A DNA stretch of 47,650 nucleotides from contig JABJBS010000215.1 of NCBI GenBank assembly GCA_018668695.1, positions 1 to 47,650 on the forward strand, read 5' to 3'. A model generated the notes under the pieces. That model saw only the letters and a program-made list of their open reading frames with translations. It did no database searches and was not told where the DNA came from. This stretch comes from Deltaproteobacteria bacterium (GTDB taxonomy: Bacteria > Myxococcota > XYA12-FULL-58-9 > JABJBS01). Below, piece after piece: positions 27,592 to 36,431 of this stretch. Made by a program: the position numbers and the translations under genes. Every line of letters starts with the position of its first letter. Position 1 is the stretch's first letter.

Positions 27592-28509
27592 TTAAGACCT
27601 TTGCTCAGAGCTTGAGGTTTCCGAGAGGACGGATTGATATTCTCGTTTCAGATGCTTCGCCAGCCGGCTGCGCCAGGCGTAGATTGCAGAGTCGGACATT
27701 CCAGTTTGAGTTGCCACATCTGAGACATCAAGCTCTTGGATAATCACCATGTTAAAGAGTTGACGGCCCAAGGGGCTAAGTTGCTCATCCATGCGGTGAA
27801 AGACTTGTCTGATTAAATCCCGGCTGATCGTGGCACTCTCAAGAGTTTCGTCTTGCTCAGTCATAAACTCGAAGTCGGTATCTAGCGTCGGGTCTTCTGT
27901 GAAAGGGTTACGTTTAGTCGTTCGTAAAATTGAAAGCGCCTGGCGATGAGCCACAAGCCCGGCAAAGTTGCGCAGGGAAAGCCCTTTCGTGGGTTCCCAG
28001 TTTCGCAGCACGCGCGCGTCATTGGCGAAAAGAGCAGCAAAGACCTCTTGGGTCATATCGGCAACTTCTTCCCGAACTCGGTCGTGACCAAAGTTACGAG
28101 ATCCGACCATCAGGCATTTTGCGACTCTGGCTTGGATGACAGGCGTGAGATGCTTCACCAGTTCCCGCATGGCAGGGCGATTGCCATCGAGAGCTTGATT
28201 GAGTGTCTCGTCATTCCATTCCATGGCTCGCGCGTGGTTGCCTTTCACCAAATGTTTCGCACCCGAAACACCTGTTTCAACGCTCGTTTTCTTGAGGGAG
28301 GACGCTACAACTGTTTCCCGCTTGGTTATCGACGCATCCATTGCACTGGAAGACCATGAACCGCAAGGTCTGCTCCATTGTTTTTTAGCTTGGTGCCGTC
28401 TGAGAACCGTCTGGGACGGCACATATTGAGATCTAAGGCCCGTGAAGGAGATATCTGTGTAACTGGCTCTGGGGTCCATCGGGGGTGCTGTTGAGAGTAG
28501 GGTATTCAT
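27592..28509 (-). CDS. Sigma-70-family RNA polymerase sigma factor with N-terminal extension
   Basis: 305 residues from the preferred start. The sigma core begins near residue 96: region 2 (about 105-190) contains EEVADMTQEVFAALF and LRNFAGLVAHRQALSILR, and region 4 (about 235-290) has the helix-turn-helix DVSDVATQTGMSDSAIYAWRSRLAKHL. Regions 1 and 3 are absent, as in ECF-type factors. GAGGAA precedes two adjacent ATGs; the second (28509) has the better 7-base spacing. This adds a Ser/Thr-rich, low-homology tail of about 95 residues. An internal ATG at 28224 would give a normal-length factor but has no clear ribosome binding site. It should direct RNA polymerase to a special promoter set, held off by the next gene's product. 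Confidence 0.8.
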   Translation of the reverse strand: MNTLLSTAPPMDPRASYTDISFTGLRSQYVPSQTVLRRHQAKKQWSRPCGSWSSSAMDASITKRETVVASSLKKTSVETGVSGAKHLVKGNHARAMEWNDETLNQALDGNRPAMRELVKHLTPVIQARVAKCLMVGSRNFGHDRVREEVADMTQEVFAALFANDARVLRNWEPTKGLSLRNFAGLVAHRQALSILRTTKRNPFTEDPTLDTDFEFMTEQDETLESATISRDLIRQVFHRMDEQLSPLGRQLFNMVIIQELDVSDVATQTGMSDSAIYAWRSRLAKHLKREYQSVLSETSSSEQRS

Positions 28510-28658
28510 CATCGTTTCCTCAAGGCCGTTGGGGGTCAATCCACCGGCTGGTAGAATGGAGGTTGCCCAGCACAGTGCTTGCGCCTGTGCCCCTCCATTT
28601 AGCATTTCGAGTGGCCTGATTCATTTCTGACATTGGAAGAGAGATTTTGGAGAGAAAT

Positions 28659-28680
28659 TTGAAAAAGGTATAATTTTCAA
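28659..28680. promoter_or_regulatory. Inverted repeat between the sigma and M61 genes
   Basis: TTGAAAA, 8 bases (AGGTATAA), TTTTCAA is a perfect 7-bp inverted repeat in the 363-base divergent spacer (28510-28872). It contains TATAAT on the plus strand (28669-28674). It could be an operator over a promoter for the M61 gene or the sigma gene. I see no other element in the spacer. Confidence 0.35.
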
Positions 28681-28872
28681 CGCCAAAACCGGTGTTTTAG
28701 CCCTTGAACCCGGGACCATTCGTGGTACTTCAACCCACCATGAGCGAATTTATAGATTACCGAAGGTTTGCTGTTGCTGAGAGTGCCTGTGTTGTCGGCC
28801 CTCAGCTTGGAATTTACTTCTTTCGGTCTTCCACTTTTTCTATAAAACCCAATTTGTCCAGGAGTCACCTCA

Positions 28873-30708
28873 ATGACTAAGGCGAGCGTCCATTTTGTCA
28901 TTTCCATGAACCGTCCAGCTTCTCACATGTTTAACGTGACGATGACCGTTCAAGAGCCCAACACCGAAGAGCAGTTGTTTTCTTTACCGGCATGGATTCC
29001 TGGTAGCTATTTGTTGCGGGAATTCGCGAAGAGCTTAGGACCGATCAGTGCCCGTTTGGAAGCTGGTCCGATAGAGGTGCATAAAGTTGACCGAAACACT
29101 TGGGCCGTGCGCGGTGCCAAAGGTCCGCTTACCCTGCAGTACGATGTTTACGCGTGGGACATGTCGGTTCGGTCGGCTCACCTGGATCAGACCCATGGTT
29201 ACTACAATGGAACCAGCGTGTGTTTAATGACCCACGGGATGGAAAACGAGTCGCATTCTGTCGAAATCATCGAACCGAGCGATGAGAAATGTGTCAACTG
29301 GCGAGTTGCTACCACTTTAAAGCGTGTGACGGGTGAAGAGGGGGGCTTTGGTTTGTTTGAGTCGCCTGACTACGATGACCTCGTTGATCATCCGGTTGAA
29401 ATGGGTGATTTCACTTTGGCAACTTTTGAAGCAGCAGGGGTTCCCCATCACATCGCGATAACCGGTCGTCACAGCACCGATTGCGAGCGCTTATGTGCAG
29501 ACCTTAAAGAGATTTGTGAAACACACATCAATATGTTCGGCGAGTTGCCAAAGATGGATTGTTACCTTTTTCAGGTGATGGCTGTTGGTAATGCTTACGG
29601 TGGACTTGAGCACAGAAGCTCTACATCTTTGGTTTGCAAACGCGACGACCTACCTCAAAAGGGAGTCGAAGAGGTCACCGAAGGCTATCGGCAATTCCTC
29701 GGGCTTTGTAGTCATGAGTATTTCCACACCTGGAATGTGAAGCGGATTAAGCCAGCGATGTTTCTTCCTTACGATCTGAGTAAAGAGTCGCATACTACGC
29801 TTCTCTGGGCCTTTGAGGGCATAACTTCGTATTTCGACGACCTAGGACTCATCCGCAGTGGTATGGTCGATACTGAATCCTACCTGGAGCTACTGGGGCG
29901 GGGTGCGACGCGTGTGTATCGAAGCTATGGTAGGCATAAGCAGTCTTTGTTCGACTCCAGCTTTGACGCCTGGACAAAGTTTTATCGTCAAGATGAGAAT
30001 GCGCCCAATGCGATTGTTAGCTACTACACCAAGGGCGCGATTGTTGCGCTGGCGCTCGACATGAAGATTCGTCACGTGACTCAAGATGAGAAAAGCTTGG
30101 ATGACGTGATGCGTGTGTTGTGGGCACGGCATGGAAAGCCTTTGGTGGGTGTACCTGAAGATGGTGTTGAGAAAATCGTACAAGAGGTTGCCGGTGAAGA
30201 TTTCACCGACTTCTTCGACTCAGCTTTACGAGGCACTGACGACATCGAACTTAATCCGCTGCTTGAACCTCTTGGTGTCCGATTCTGCGTTCGCCCTCAA
30301 GAAAATTCTGCCGACAAGGGCGGAAAGCCTTCGAAGAAAAAAGTGACCGAGCAGGGATGTATTGGAGCCCGGACGGGTGCCGGTGGTTTTGGTGCAAAAG
30401 TTCTCAACGTGTTCGATGGCGCCGCCGCTGAAGACGCTGGCCTCGCAGCCGGTGATGTTGTCGTCGCGCTGGATGGTCTTCGGGTCACGGGAACCGATTT
30501 GGAAGACCGTGTCGCCGCACTTAAGGTAGGGGAAGAAGTATCAGTGCACGCTTTTCGCCGGGATGAACTCGTCACCACGACTCTTAAGGTAGGTTCACCG
30601 GTAGCCGATACCGTTTATTTTGAGCTGATTGAGGATGCCTCTGAAGCAGTCGTGGCACGGCGTAACGCCTGGCTTGGCCTTGGTGCTAGCGAAGGTTTAA
30701 ACGCTTAA
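28873..30708 (+). CDS. M61-family aminopeptidase with PDZ domain
   Basis: 611 residues. The N-terminal beta domain (about 1-180) is followed by the M61 catalytic domain with YGGLEHRSST and zinc site HEYFH (H281, E282, H285) with downstream Glu E315 in WAFEGITSYFDD, then a PDZ domain at about 510-590 (VLNVFDGAAAEDAGLAAGD...). Characterised members are glycyl aminopeptidases. No signal peptide is evident, so it is probably cytoplasmic. It is divergent from the sigma-factor gene and overlaps the convergent amidohydrolase gene by 23 bases at its 3' end. Confidence 0.9.
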   Translation: MTKASVHFVISMNRPASHMFNVTMTVQEPNTEEQLFSLPAWIPGSYLLREFAKSLGPISARLEAGPIEVHKVDRNTWAVRGAKGPLTLQYDVYAWDMSVRSAHLDQTHGYYNGTSVCLMTHGMENESHSVEIIEPSDEKCVNWRVATTLKRVTGEEGGFGLFESPDYDDLVDHPVEMGDFTLATFEAAGVPHHIAITGRHSTDCERLCADLKEICETHINMFGELPKMDCYLFQVMAVGNAYGGLEHRSSTSLVCKRDDLPQKGVEEVTEGYRQFLGLCSHEYFHTWNVKRIKPAMFLPYDLSKESHTTLLWAFEGITSYFDDLGLIRSGMVDTESYLELLGRGATRVYRSYGRHKQSLFDSSFDAWTKFYRQDENAPNAIVSYYTKGAIVALALDMKIRHVTQDEKSLDDVMRVLWARHGKPLVGVPEDGVEKIVQEVAGEDFTDFFDSALRGTDDIELNPLLEPLGVRFCVRPQENSADKGGKPSKKKVTEQGCIGARTGAGGFGAKVLNVFDGAAAEDAGLAAGDVVVALDGLRVTGTDLEDRVAALKVGEEVSVHAFRRDELVTTTLKVGSPVADTVYFELIEDASEAVVARRNAWLGLGASEGLNA

Positions 30709-32098
30709 GAAGGCCATCTAGACGAAGCGAAGCCTCGGTGCGCGCCTCTTTGTAGTCGTCGCTTTCAACGATGCTCTCAGAATAGTGCCCGGCGGTTCCT
30801 CGCCACTGACCTGATGTCATCATTTGATAAATACCTTTCGATGCATCTGCCATACTTAAGGTTTGCAGCACGTCAAGGCAGGGCCAGAGTGAAGGGTGCT
30901 CAGGATCCCACACCACGATGTTGGCTCGATAACCGTTTTGTATTTTCCCAACCGGTAAATCAGGGTGCATGTTGCTCGCCGTTCCCCAAACACTCTTGAG
31001 AAGACCTGGGTAACTTATTGCCTCTGCGGCTAGGTTGCGCGTAGCGGTTCGTTCTTCCATCACGGCCTCTGCGTCTTGAAGTGAACCGGATTGTCTGAAA
31101 CGCCGATGGGCTTCACTTTGAGTTACCGTGAAGCTGAGTGCACCACCCGCGGCTCGAAGCTCTTGCTGGATGTTCATGGTGTCGTTGCATGCACCGCAGT
31201 CTGTTCCTAAGACATACCGAACATCATGCTCAATCCATGAGGGAAGATGAGCGGGGAAGGCATATTGCATTTGTGAAAATGAGCAAAACCCAAGCGTGTT
31301 AAGTTGAGGCCGGATTCGCTTGAGGTCTTCATTTGAAAAGAAGAGACAGTGCACCAAGAGAGAGCCTGATTTGGCATCTAGAACTCCCAAGCGCTCCAGT
31401 CGTTCCACCGGCGACATCGAGAAACGTTCAACACTGCGCTGGTATTCTTCGAGGGATTGAGCCACGTGAGAGTGAATGGGCAGGTTCTTCGTATTCGCAA
31501 GCTCTATGATTTGGTTCCAAAGTTCATCGCTGACGGTATCGGTTGCATGGGGACCGAGGGCGGCCGCAATACCGCTCTCTATTGAATACCTGCTCTGTAT
31601 CTCCAGTGTTTCACTAAGCTGGCTTTCGAGGGATTGTGTGCCCGGGCCGCTTAGGTCTTGGAGGGTAGGGGCGATGACCGCATTGAGACCAACATCCTCA
31701 ATTCCATCCGCAAGCTCTAACCCGGCATAATAATGTTCCCAAACAGTACCAGTACCTGAGAGAAGTGCTTCATAAGCGCCCATTCTGGTAAAGGCGCGGA
31801 TATCACCCACTTGCAACGATGATTCGATTCGGAAGAACAGATCTTCAACGACATTGCCCGCGAGGGCGGCAACACCGCCGATACCGCGAAAGGCGCTCAT
31901 GGGAAGGTGGGTATGGCAATTCACGAAAGCGGGGCTGATAGGCCGGTCTCCAAAGTCGAGAACGTCGACGCCACTGGGAGGTTCGTCAACCTTTTCAACA
32001 TCAGTGATAAAGGTGCCATCAACACTGATGCAGGCGGGCGCCACAATGAGCTGGCCCGATGCATCTTCTAGAATGACACGTTTGCTAAATATCTTCAT
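30686..32098 (-). CDS. Amidohydrolase-family deaminase (SAH/guanine/cytosine deaminase-like)
   Basis: 470 residues. The metal-dependent amidohydrolase fold is shown by H62-x-H64 in FVNCHTHLPM, HSHVAQS, VHCLFFS, and the active-site Asp in LGTDCGACND. The order and length fit the chlorohydrolase / S-adenosylhomocysteine deaminase / SsnA branch; substrate is not determinable. The ATG at 32098 is the natural start just before the first beta strand (MKIFSKRVIL); upstream in-frame codons add a stretch unlike the family. Divergent from the MBL-hydrolase gene, with 117 bases between. Confidence 0.75.
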   Translation of the reverse strand: MKIFSKRVILEDASGQLIVAPACISVDGTFITDVEKVDEPPSGVDVLDFGDRPISPAFVNCHTHLPMSAFRGIGGVAALAGNVVEDLFFRIESSLQVGDIRAFTRMGAYEALLSGTGTVWEHYYAGLELADGIEDVGLNAVIAPTLQDLSGPGTQSLESQLSETLEIQSRYSIESGIAAALGPHATDTVSDELWNQIIELANTKNLPIHSHVAQSLEEYQRSVERFSMSPVERLERLGVLDAKSGSLLVHCLFFSNEDLKRIRPQLNTLGFCSFSQMQYAFPAHLPSWIEHDVRYVLGTDCGACNDTMNIQQELRAAGGALSFTVTQSEAHRRFRQSGSLQDAEAVMEERTATRNLAAEAISYPGLLKSVWGTASNMHPDLPVGKIQNGYRANIVVWDPEHPSLWPCLDVLQTLSMADASKGIYQMMTSGQWRGTAGHYSESIVESDDYKEARTEASLRLDGLLKRLNLR

Positions 32099-32215
32099 TA
32101 CAACTAAATCGTAACGTAAAGGCATCCAGCACGCGAGAAGTGTAATGGGGCAAAGCCGGCTCACACTGGATTTTGTTGGGTTGGGGACATAGAATCTCTC
32201 AAGAAGGAGACTTCC

Positions 32216-33097
32216 GTGAAACAGGCTAGCAAGCGAATAATGACCTCATTGATGGGCAACAGCCAAAAGCTCGATGGCGGTGCGATGTTTGGAAATGCAC
32301 CCAAAGCTTTATGGACGCGGTGGGTACCTTGCGACAATGAGAACAGGATTCCGTTGGCTTGCCGGTGCTTATTGGTTGAGGAATCTGAACGTAAGATTCT
32401 TTTTGAGGCCGGGATTGGAACATTCTTTGAGCCTAAGATGAAGGACCGGTTTGGAGTGGTTGAGTCTGAGCATGTTTTGCTGGATTCATTGGCAGCTCAT
32501 GACCTGACGCACGAAGATATCGATGTCGTGGTTCTATCTCATCTGCACTTTGACCATTCTGGTGGTCTCCTTTCTGCATGGTCAGAGGACGCGTCACCGA
32601 AGCTTTTGTTTCCAAATGCGCAGTTTGTAGTGGGTGAAAAAGCTTGGGACCGGGCCCTCAACCCGCACCCTCGTGATAAGGCTTCATTTGTTCCGATTTT
32701 GAATGCGCAGCTTGCATCATCGGGGCGGTTGGAAGTAGTTCCAAGTGGTTCTCAGTCTGAAGTGCTGGGTGAGGGGTACCGCTTTCACGAAAGTCACGGC
32801 CACACTCCAGGACTCCTTTTAACTGAGATTGATATGCCTGATGGACCCGTGGTGTTTGGCGGTGATTTGATTCCAGGAACGCCTTGGGTGCACTTGCCTA
32901 TTACGATGGGTTATGACCGGTACCCGGAACTGCTTATCGATGAAAAGCGTGCATTACTTGAGGATTTACACAAGCGCGGAGGCCGGTTGTTCTATACCCA
33001 TGATAGTAAAACTGCTCTTTCTCGGCTTAGTGTCGATGAACGAGGCCGGTTTAGCGCTCTTGAACCGGTGGAAGCAGTGACTGCTCTTGAGCAATAA
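32216..33097 (+). CDS. MBL-fold metallo-hydrolase
   Basis: 293 residues with the metallo-beta-lactamase metal motif H109-L-H111-F-D113-H114, then ESHGHTPG, a bridging Asp in GGDLIPG, and YTHD near the end. This arrangement is shared with lactonases, glyoxalase-II-like and quorum-quenching enzymes; substrate unknown. The start is GTG with AAGGAG 6 bases ahead. It is followed 12 bases later by the M19-like gene, so the two are likely one transcript. Confidence 0.8.
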   Translation: MKQASKRIMTSLMGNSQKLDGGAMFGNAPKALWTRWVPCDNENRIPLACRCLLVEESERKILFEAGIGTFFEPKMKDRFGVVESEHVLLDSLAAHDLTHEDIDVVVLSHLHFDHSGGLLSAWSEDASPKLLFPNAQFVVGEKAWDRALNPHPRDKASFVPILNAQLASSGRLEVVPSGSQSEVLGEGYRFHESHGHTPGLLLTEIDMPDGPVVFGGDLIPGTPWVHLPITMGYDRYPELLIDEKRALLEDLHKRGGRLFYTHDSKTALSRLSVDERGRFSALEPVEAVTALEQ

Positions 33098-33109
33098 GTG
33101 GAGTGAAGC

Positions 33110-34138
33110 ATGGACCACGGTTTAATAAAGGCGGCCAAAGAATTACTCGAGGTTTCAGACCTCATTGATCTTCATGTTGATGGGCTGATTCCCCATAGGC
33201 TCTTTGGCTACGACCTCAATGTACGACACTCAGGCAGTTACACGGGCGGCCGATTCATGGGGCATCTCGATTTTCCCCGAGCCATAGAGAATGGTTGTAA
33301 TGCGGCAATGTGGTCTATTACGACCAACCCGTTTAAGCCCAAGGGGCGTCGCTGGCAGTCTTTTCTTGAGAACGTGACCACTTTAGAAAATCAAGTCCAG
33401 AGATCTCATGGCCGTGTGAAGATAGCTACGACATGGTCAGAGTTTATGGATCTTCGCGATAAAGTGGAGCACATTTGTTTACCAGCAATTCAAGGTGGTA
33501 ACTCATTGGCCGGAGCTCCTGGTGGCTGCGCTGATATTCCTGGTAACTGCATTACACGGGTTACGTTGGTTCATCTTACGAATTCTCTTTATGGGATTAC
33601 ATCGAGCCCATTGAAGGGCCTGCGCGGGAGCGAGGGCCTAAGCGGAGCAGGGCGCGATTTTGTACGTGACTTGAATGCTCATCGTATTTTTGTGGATCTA
33701 GCCCACATCAACGAAGCAGGCTTTTGGGATGCTGTTGAATGTCATGATGCATCTCAGCCTCTCATTGTTACCCATACTGGGGTTGATGGCGTTCGTGACC
33801 ACTGGCGTAACTTAACGGATGAGCAGATTAAGGTTATTGCAGACAGTGGCGGTACGGTTGGCGTTATCTTCGAACCGAATTTTCTCAAGCGCGCGAATGG
33901 GCCCATGGATGGGAATATGATTCTCGAGCATATGGCACATATTATCCACGTCGTGGGAGATGAGTTTGTATCCATTGGGACAGACTATGATGGCATGATT
34001 TCACCCCCGGAAGGGTTATCAGATCCGCATTACCCAGTTTTGGTTGCGCAGATGTTGGAACGCAACTGGTCTGAAGAGCGCATTCAGCGAATTTTAGGTG
34101 GAAACTTTTTAAGGAGTTTTAAGGCGCTAAGACCTTAA
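33110..34138 (+). CDS. M19 (renal dipeptidase-type) family protein, bridging Glu replaced by Gln
   Basis: 342 residues in the M19 membrane-dipeptidase fold. The first-metal ligands H22 and D24 (DLHVD) and the second-metal ligands H199 (DLAHINE) and H222 (VTHTG) are present, as is GTDYDG near the end. The carboxylate that bridges the two metals in the family (in a G-G context, iEGG) is Q128 here (AIQGGNSL), so activity may be altered or lost. Substrates of active relatives are dipeptides, D-amino-acid dipeptides and similar. The start has GGAG 8 bases ahead. It ends exactly where the convergent EAL gene ends. Confidence 0.8.
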   Translation: MDHGLIKAAKELLEVSDLIDLHVDGLIPHRLFGYDLNVRHSGSYTGGRFMGHLDFPRAIENGCNAAMWSITTNPFKPKGRRWQSFLENVTTLENQVQRSHGRVKIATTWSEFMDLRDKVEHICLPAIQGGNSLAGAPGGCADIPGNCITRVTLVHLTNSLYGITSSPLKGLRGSEGLSGAGRDFVRDLNAHRIFVDLAHINEAGFWDAVECHDASQPLIVTHTGVDGVRDHWRNLTDEQIKVIADSGGTVGVIFEPNFLKRANGPMDGNMILEHMAHIIHVVGDEFVSIGTDYDGMISPPEGLSDPHYPVLVAQMLERNWSEERIQRILGGNFLRSFKALRP

Positions 34139-35413
34139 TTACTTCTGTCCGTAGGTCCAGTCAGGACTGCTGGCGACCAGCTCACAGATATCATTCAAGT
34201 TGACCGGCTTACTGAAGAGATAGCCCTGCCCATATTGGCAATCGAGAGCATCAAGGCTTTCCATTTGCTCCGGAGTTTCAATACCTTCAGCAACCACGCT
34301 CAAATGAAGACCACGCGCCAAGCCGGTAATGGCTCGAACAACTTTCATGGCTCGTTCATTTTCGCTCATGGCGGTGACGAAGCATCTGTCGATTTTCAGA
34401 TTGTCGATTGCAAATTGGTAGAGATAACCAAGCGAGGAAAAGCCGGTACCAAAATCATCCAAGGCGATGGTGATACCCATTTCTTTACAATGGGCAATCC
34501 ACTCCACGGCCACTTCCGGACTGTCCATGAAAAGGCTCTCAGTGATTTCGAGCTTAATCTGGTGGGGCGGTGCTTGAGTACTTTGAAGCGTTTGGCGAAT
34601 GGTATCGATGTAGCCGGGAACGCCGAGTTGTCTTCCGGAAACATTGACGCTCACGAAGGGACGAACGGTACGCCCATTGGTATTCCCTAGATTGCACGCT
34701 TTTTCCAACTCCGGCAGGTCTTTGCAGGCACGCTCGAGGACATAGTCTCCCAGTGGGATAATCAGCCCAGTCTTTTCGGCAAGATCGATGAAGTGAAAAG
34801 GCGCGAGCAGGCCGCGTTTTGGGTGCTCCCAGCGTACAAGTGCCTCAAAGCCGGCGGTCGTTCGTGTTTCTAGGTCAACGATGGGCTGGTAGAAGCAAAC
34901 AAACTCCCCCCTATCGATACCGTTTTTAAGATCTGCCTCCAGGCGAATCGCCTCGATTGCCGCCTCAGCGGGCTTACTCATGGCAGATTCAAGTTGAACA
35001 CCACTTTGGTTTAAATCGGGCTGCATAGCAGGCGCAATGACTTTTCCGGGTTGGCTGGTTCTTTCGAGATTGGCTCGGTAACGGGTGAGGATAACCTTGA
35101 GCAGGAGATTTACAACAGAGTCACCCTGGTTGAGGTGCTCGTTGATCTGTTTTCTTGAGATTGAAACAAGATTGGTTTTCTCAAGGGCCACGACGGTGGC
35201 TGTTCTTGGCTGATCATCAATGACAGCCATCTCACCAAAGAGACCGCCTTCACCAATTCGAGTTAATACTGTACGCTGACCGTTTTGAATCATAGAGATT
35301 TCAACAGCCCCACTTTCTACAATGTAGGCTGAATCCCCAGCATCTCCCTCACGAAAGATGATGTCTCCAGGCTCGAGCGTGCGCGAATAGATGTGTGATC
35401 CGGTGTCGACCAT
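34139..35413 (-). CDS. Cyclic-nucleotide-binding/EAL-domain c-di-GMP phosphodiesterase
   Basis: 424 residues. The N-terminal cNMP-binding domain (about 5-115) keeps the phosphate-binding cassette FGEMAVIDDQPRTATVVA with E61 and R70. A linker of about 45 residues leads to an EAL domain (about 165-415) with the motifs E190-A-L, ESLF, DDFGTG and EGIET, i.e. an apparently complete active site. It should hydrolyse c-di-GMP in the cytoplasm, possibly gated by cAMP or cGMP. The only ribosome-binding-like sequence, GGGGAAA, is about 15 bases from the ATG. It is upstream of and codirectional with lgt, but 115 bases separate them. Confidence 0.88.
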   Translation of the reverse strand: MVDTGSHIYSRTLEPGDIIFREGDAGDSAYIVESGAVEISMIQNGQRTVLTRIGEGGLFGEMAVIDDQPRTATVVALEKTNLVSISRKQINEHLNQGDSVVNLLLKVILTRYRANLERTSQPGKVIAPAMQPDLNQSGVQLESAMSKPAEAAIEAIRLEADLKNGIDRGEFVCFYQPIVDLETRTTAGFEALVRWEHPKRGLLAPFHFIDLAEKTGLIIPLGDYVLERACKDLPELEKACNLGNTNGRTVRPFVSVNVSGRQLGVPGYIDTIRQTLQSTQAPPHQIKLEITESLFMDSPEVAVEWIAHCKEMGITIALDDFGTGFSSLGYLYQFAIDNLKIDRCFVTAMSENERAMKVVRAITGLARGLHLSVVAEGIETPEQMESLDALDCQYGQGYLFSKPVNLNDICELVASSPDWTYGQK

Positions 35414-35458
35414 GAGTTATATACGATTTCCCCTGCAGTCGCTCGTGTGAACGTCTTG

Positions 35459-35517
35459 ATTTGGTAAACCTTATCGCTCAAGCAAGTCTATTGAAAGTTT
35501 GACCAAATATTTTTTTA
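35459..35517. promoter_or_regulatory. Spaced inverted repeat with T-run upstream of the EAL gene
   Basis: ATTTGGTAAAC (35459-35469) and GTTTGACCAAAT (35497-35508) are inverted copies differing by one base insertion, with T7 at 35511-35517 on the plus strand. They lie in the 115-base spacer between lgt and the EAL gene. This could be two operator half-sites or a hairpin ended by a T-run on the plus strand. Confidence 0.3.
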
Positions 35518-35528
35518 AGGTCGGGTAC

Positions 35529-36431
35529 TTAGCGTTTTTTTCGTTTTTTCTTTTTCCCGCTCTTTTTAGAGGGGTTTGGGGTCGCTTTGGGCACTTCGCG
35601 GACCGGTAAATCAGCCAAAGGACGCCGATAAGCCCGAACTATCCAGTAAATTCCAAGAAAGACCATTGGAATGGACAGGTTCTGCCCCATCGTCGTACCC
35701 GTTTGCAGGATACCTAAGTGGGCGTCGGGCTCTCGGAAGAACTCAACAATAAAGCGCGAGAGGGCATAACCCACCATAAATGTTCCGGCCATCCGGCCGT
35801 GGCGTCGCAGCCCTGCAGGTGTAAATCGCATCAGGTTCAAGATGGCAAAGAGAATGACGCCCTCTAAAATACCTTCATAAAGTTGGCTTGGGTGGCGAGG
35901 TAATGGACCGCCGTGAGGAAATACAAATGCCCAGGCTACATCGGTGACACGGCCGTAGAGTTCTCCGTTGACGAAGTTTGCGACTCTACCCAGAAAAAGC
36001 CCGATACAGCAGATACTTGAGACCATATCTGCAAGAGCAAGAAACGGTACTTTCACGTGGCGCGCATAGAGATAGATGACTAGGGTGGAGCCTATGACCC
36101 CGCCATGAAAGGACATTCCACCTTTCCAGACTGCGAGTATTTCGAGTGGGTTAAAGAGGTAATATTCGGGTTTGTAGAATAAGCAGTATCCCACACGGCC
36201 GCCGAGAATCACGCCCATACATGCCCATGAGAGAAAGTCCCAGGCCTGCTCTTCGGTAATGACCGAGTCTTCACGTTTGGCGATTTTGGAAAGAAGTCCC
36301 ATGCCGCCGACCAAGCCAATAATATAGGCGAGGGAGTACCAGCGGATGGCCAGCGGACCGAATTGGACCGCAATGGGATCGATATTTGGGTAGGGGAGCG
36401 CGCCCGGAATCAAATGAATGAGCTGTTCCAT
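35529..36431 (-). CDS. lgt: Phosphatidylglycerol-prolipoprotein diacylglyceryl transferase
   Basis: 300 residues with seven or so membrane spans. The Lgt signature GRVANFVNGELYGR is at 148-161 and the essential His is H109 (MSFHGG). It attaches diacylglycerol to the lipobox cysteine of prelipoproteins in the inner membrane, and so serves the lipoproteins of this window. The C-terminus has a short basic tail (KKSGKKKKRKKR) on the cytoplasmic side. The ATG at 36431 has TTTGGAG five bases ahead, which rules out the longer in-frame extension. Confidence 0.95.
   Translation of the reverse strand: MEQLIHLIPGALPYPNIDPIAVQFGPLAIRWYSLAYIIGLVGGMGLLSKIAKREDSVITEEQAWDFLSWACMGVILGGRVGYCLFYKPEYYLFNPLEILAVWKGGMSFHGGVIGSTLVIYLYARHVKVPFLALADMVSSICCIGLFLGRVANFVNGELYGRVTDVAWAFVFPHGGPLPRHPSQLYEGILEGVILFAILNLMRFTPAGLRRHGRMAGTFMVGYALSRFIVEFFREPDAHLGILQTGTTMGQNLSIPMVFLGIYWIVRAYRRPLADLPVREVPKATPNPSKKSGKKKKRKKR

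Noticed and set aside
21302-28509. A CRISPR type III-E locus around the CHAT gene
   Set aside because: There are no repeats, no Cas7-11-like or Cas1/2 protein, and no Csx30/31 that I can recognise. The similarity is limited to the protease-sigma factor theme.
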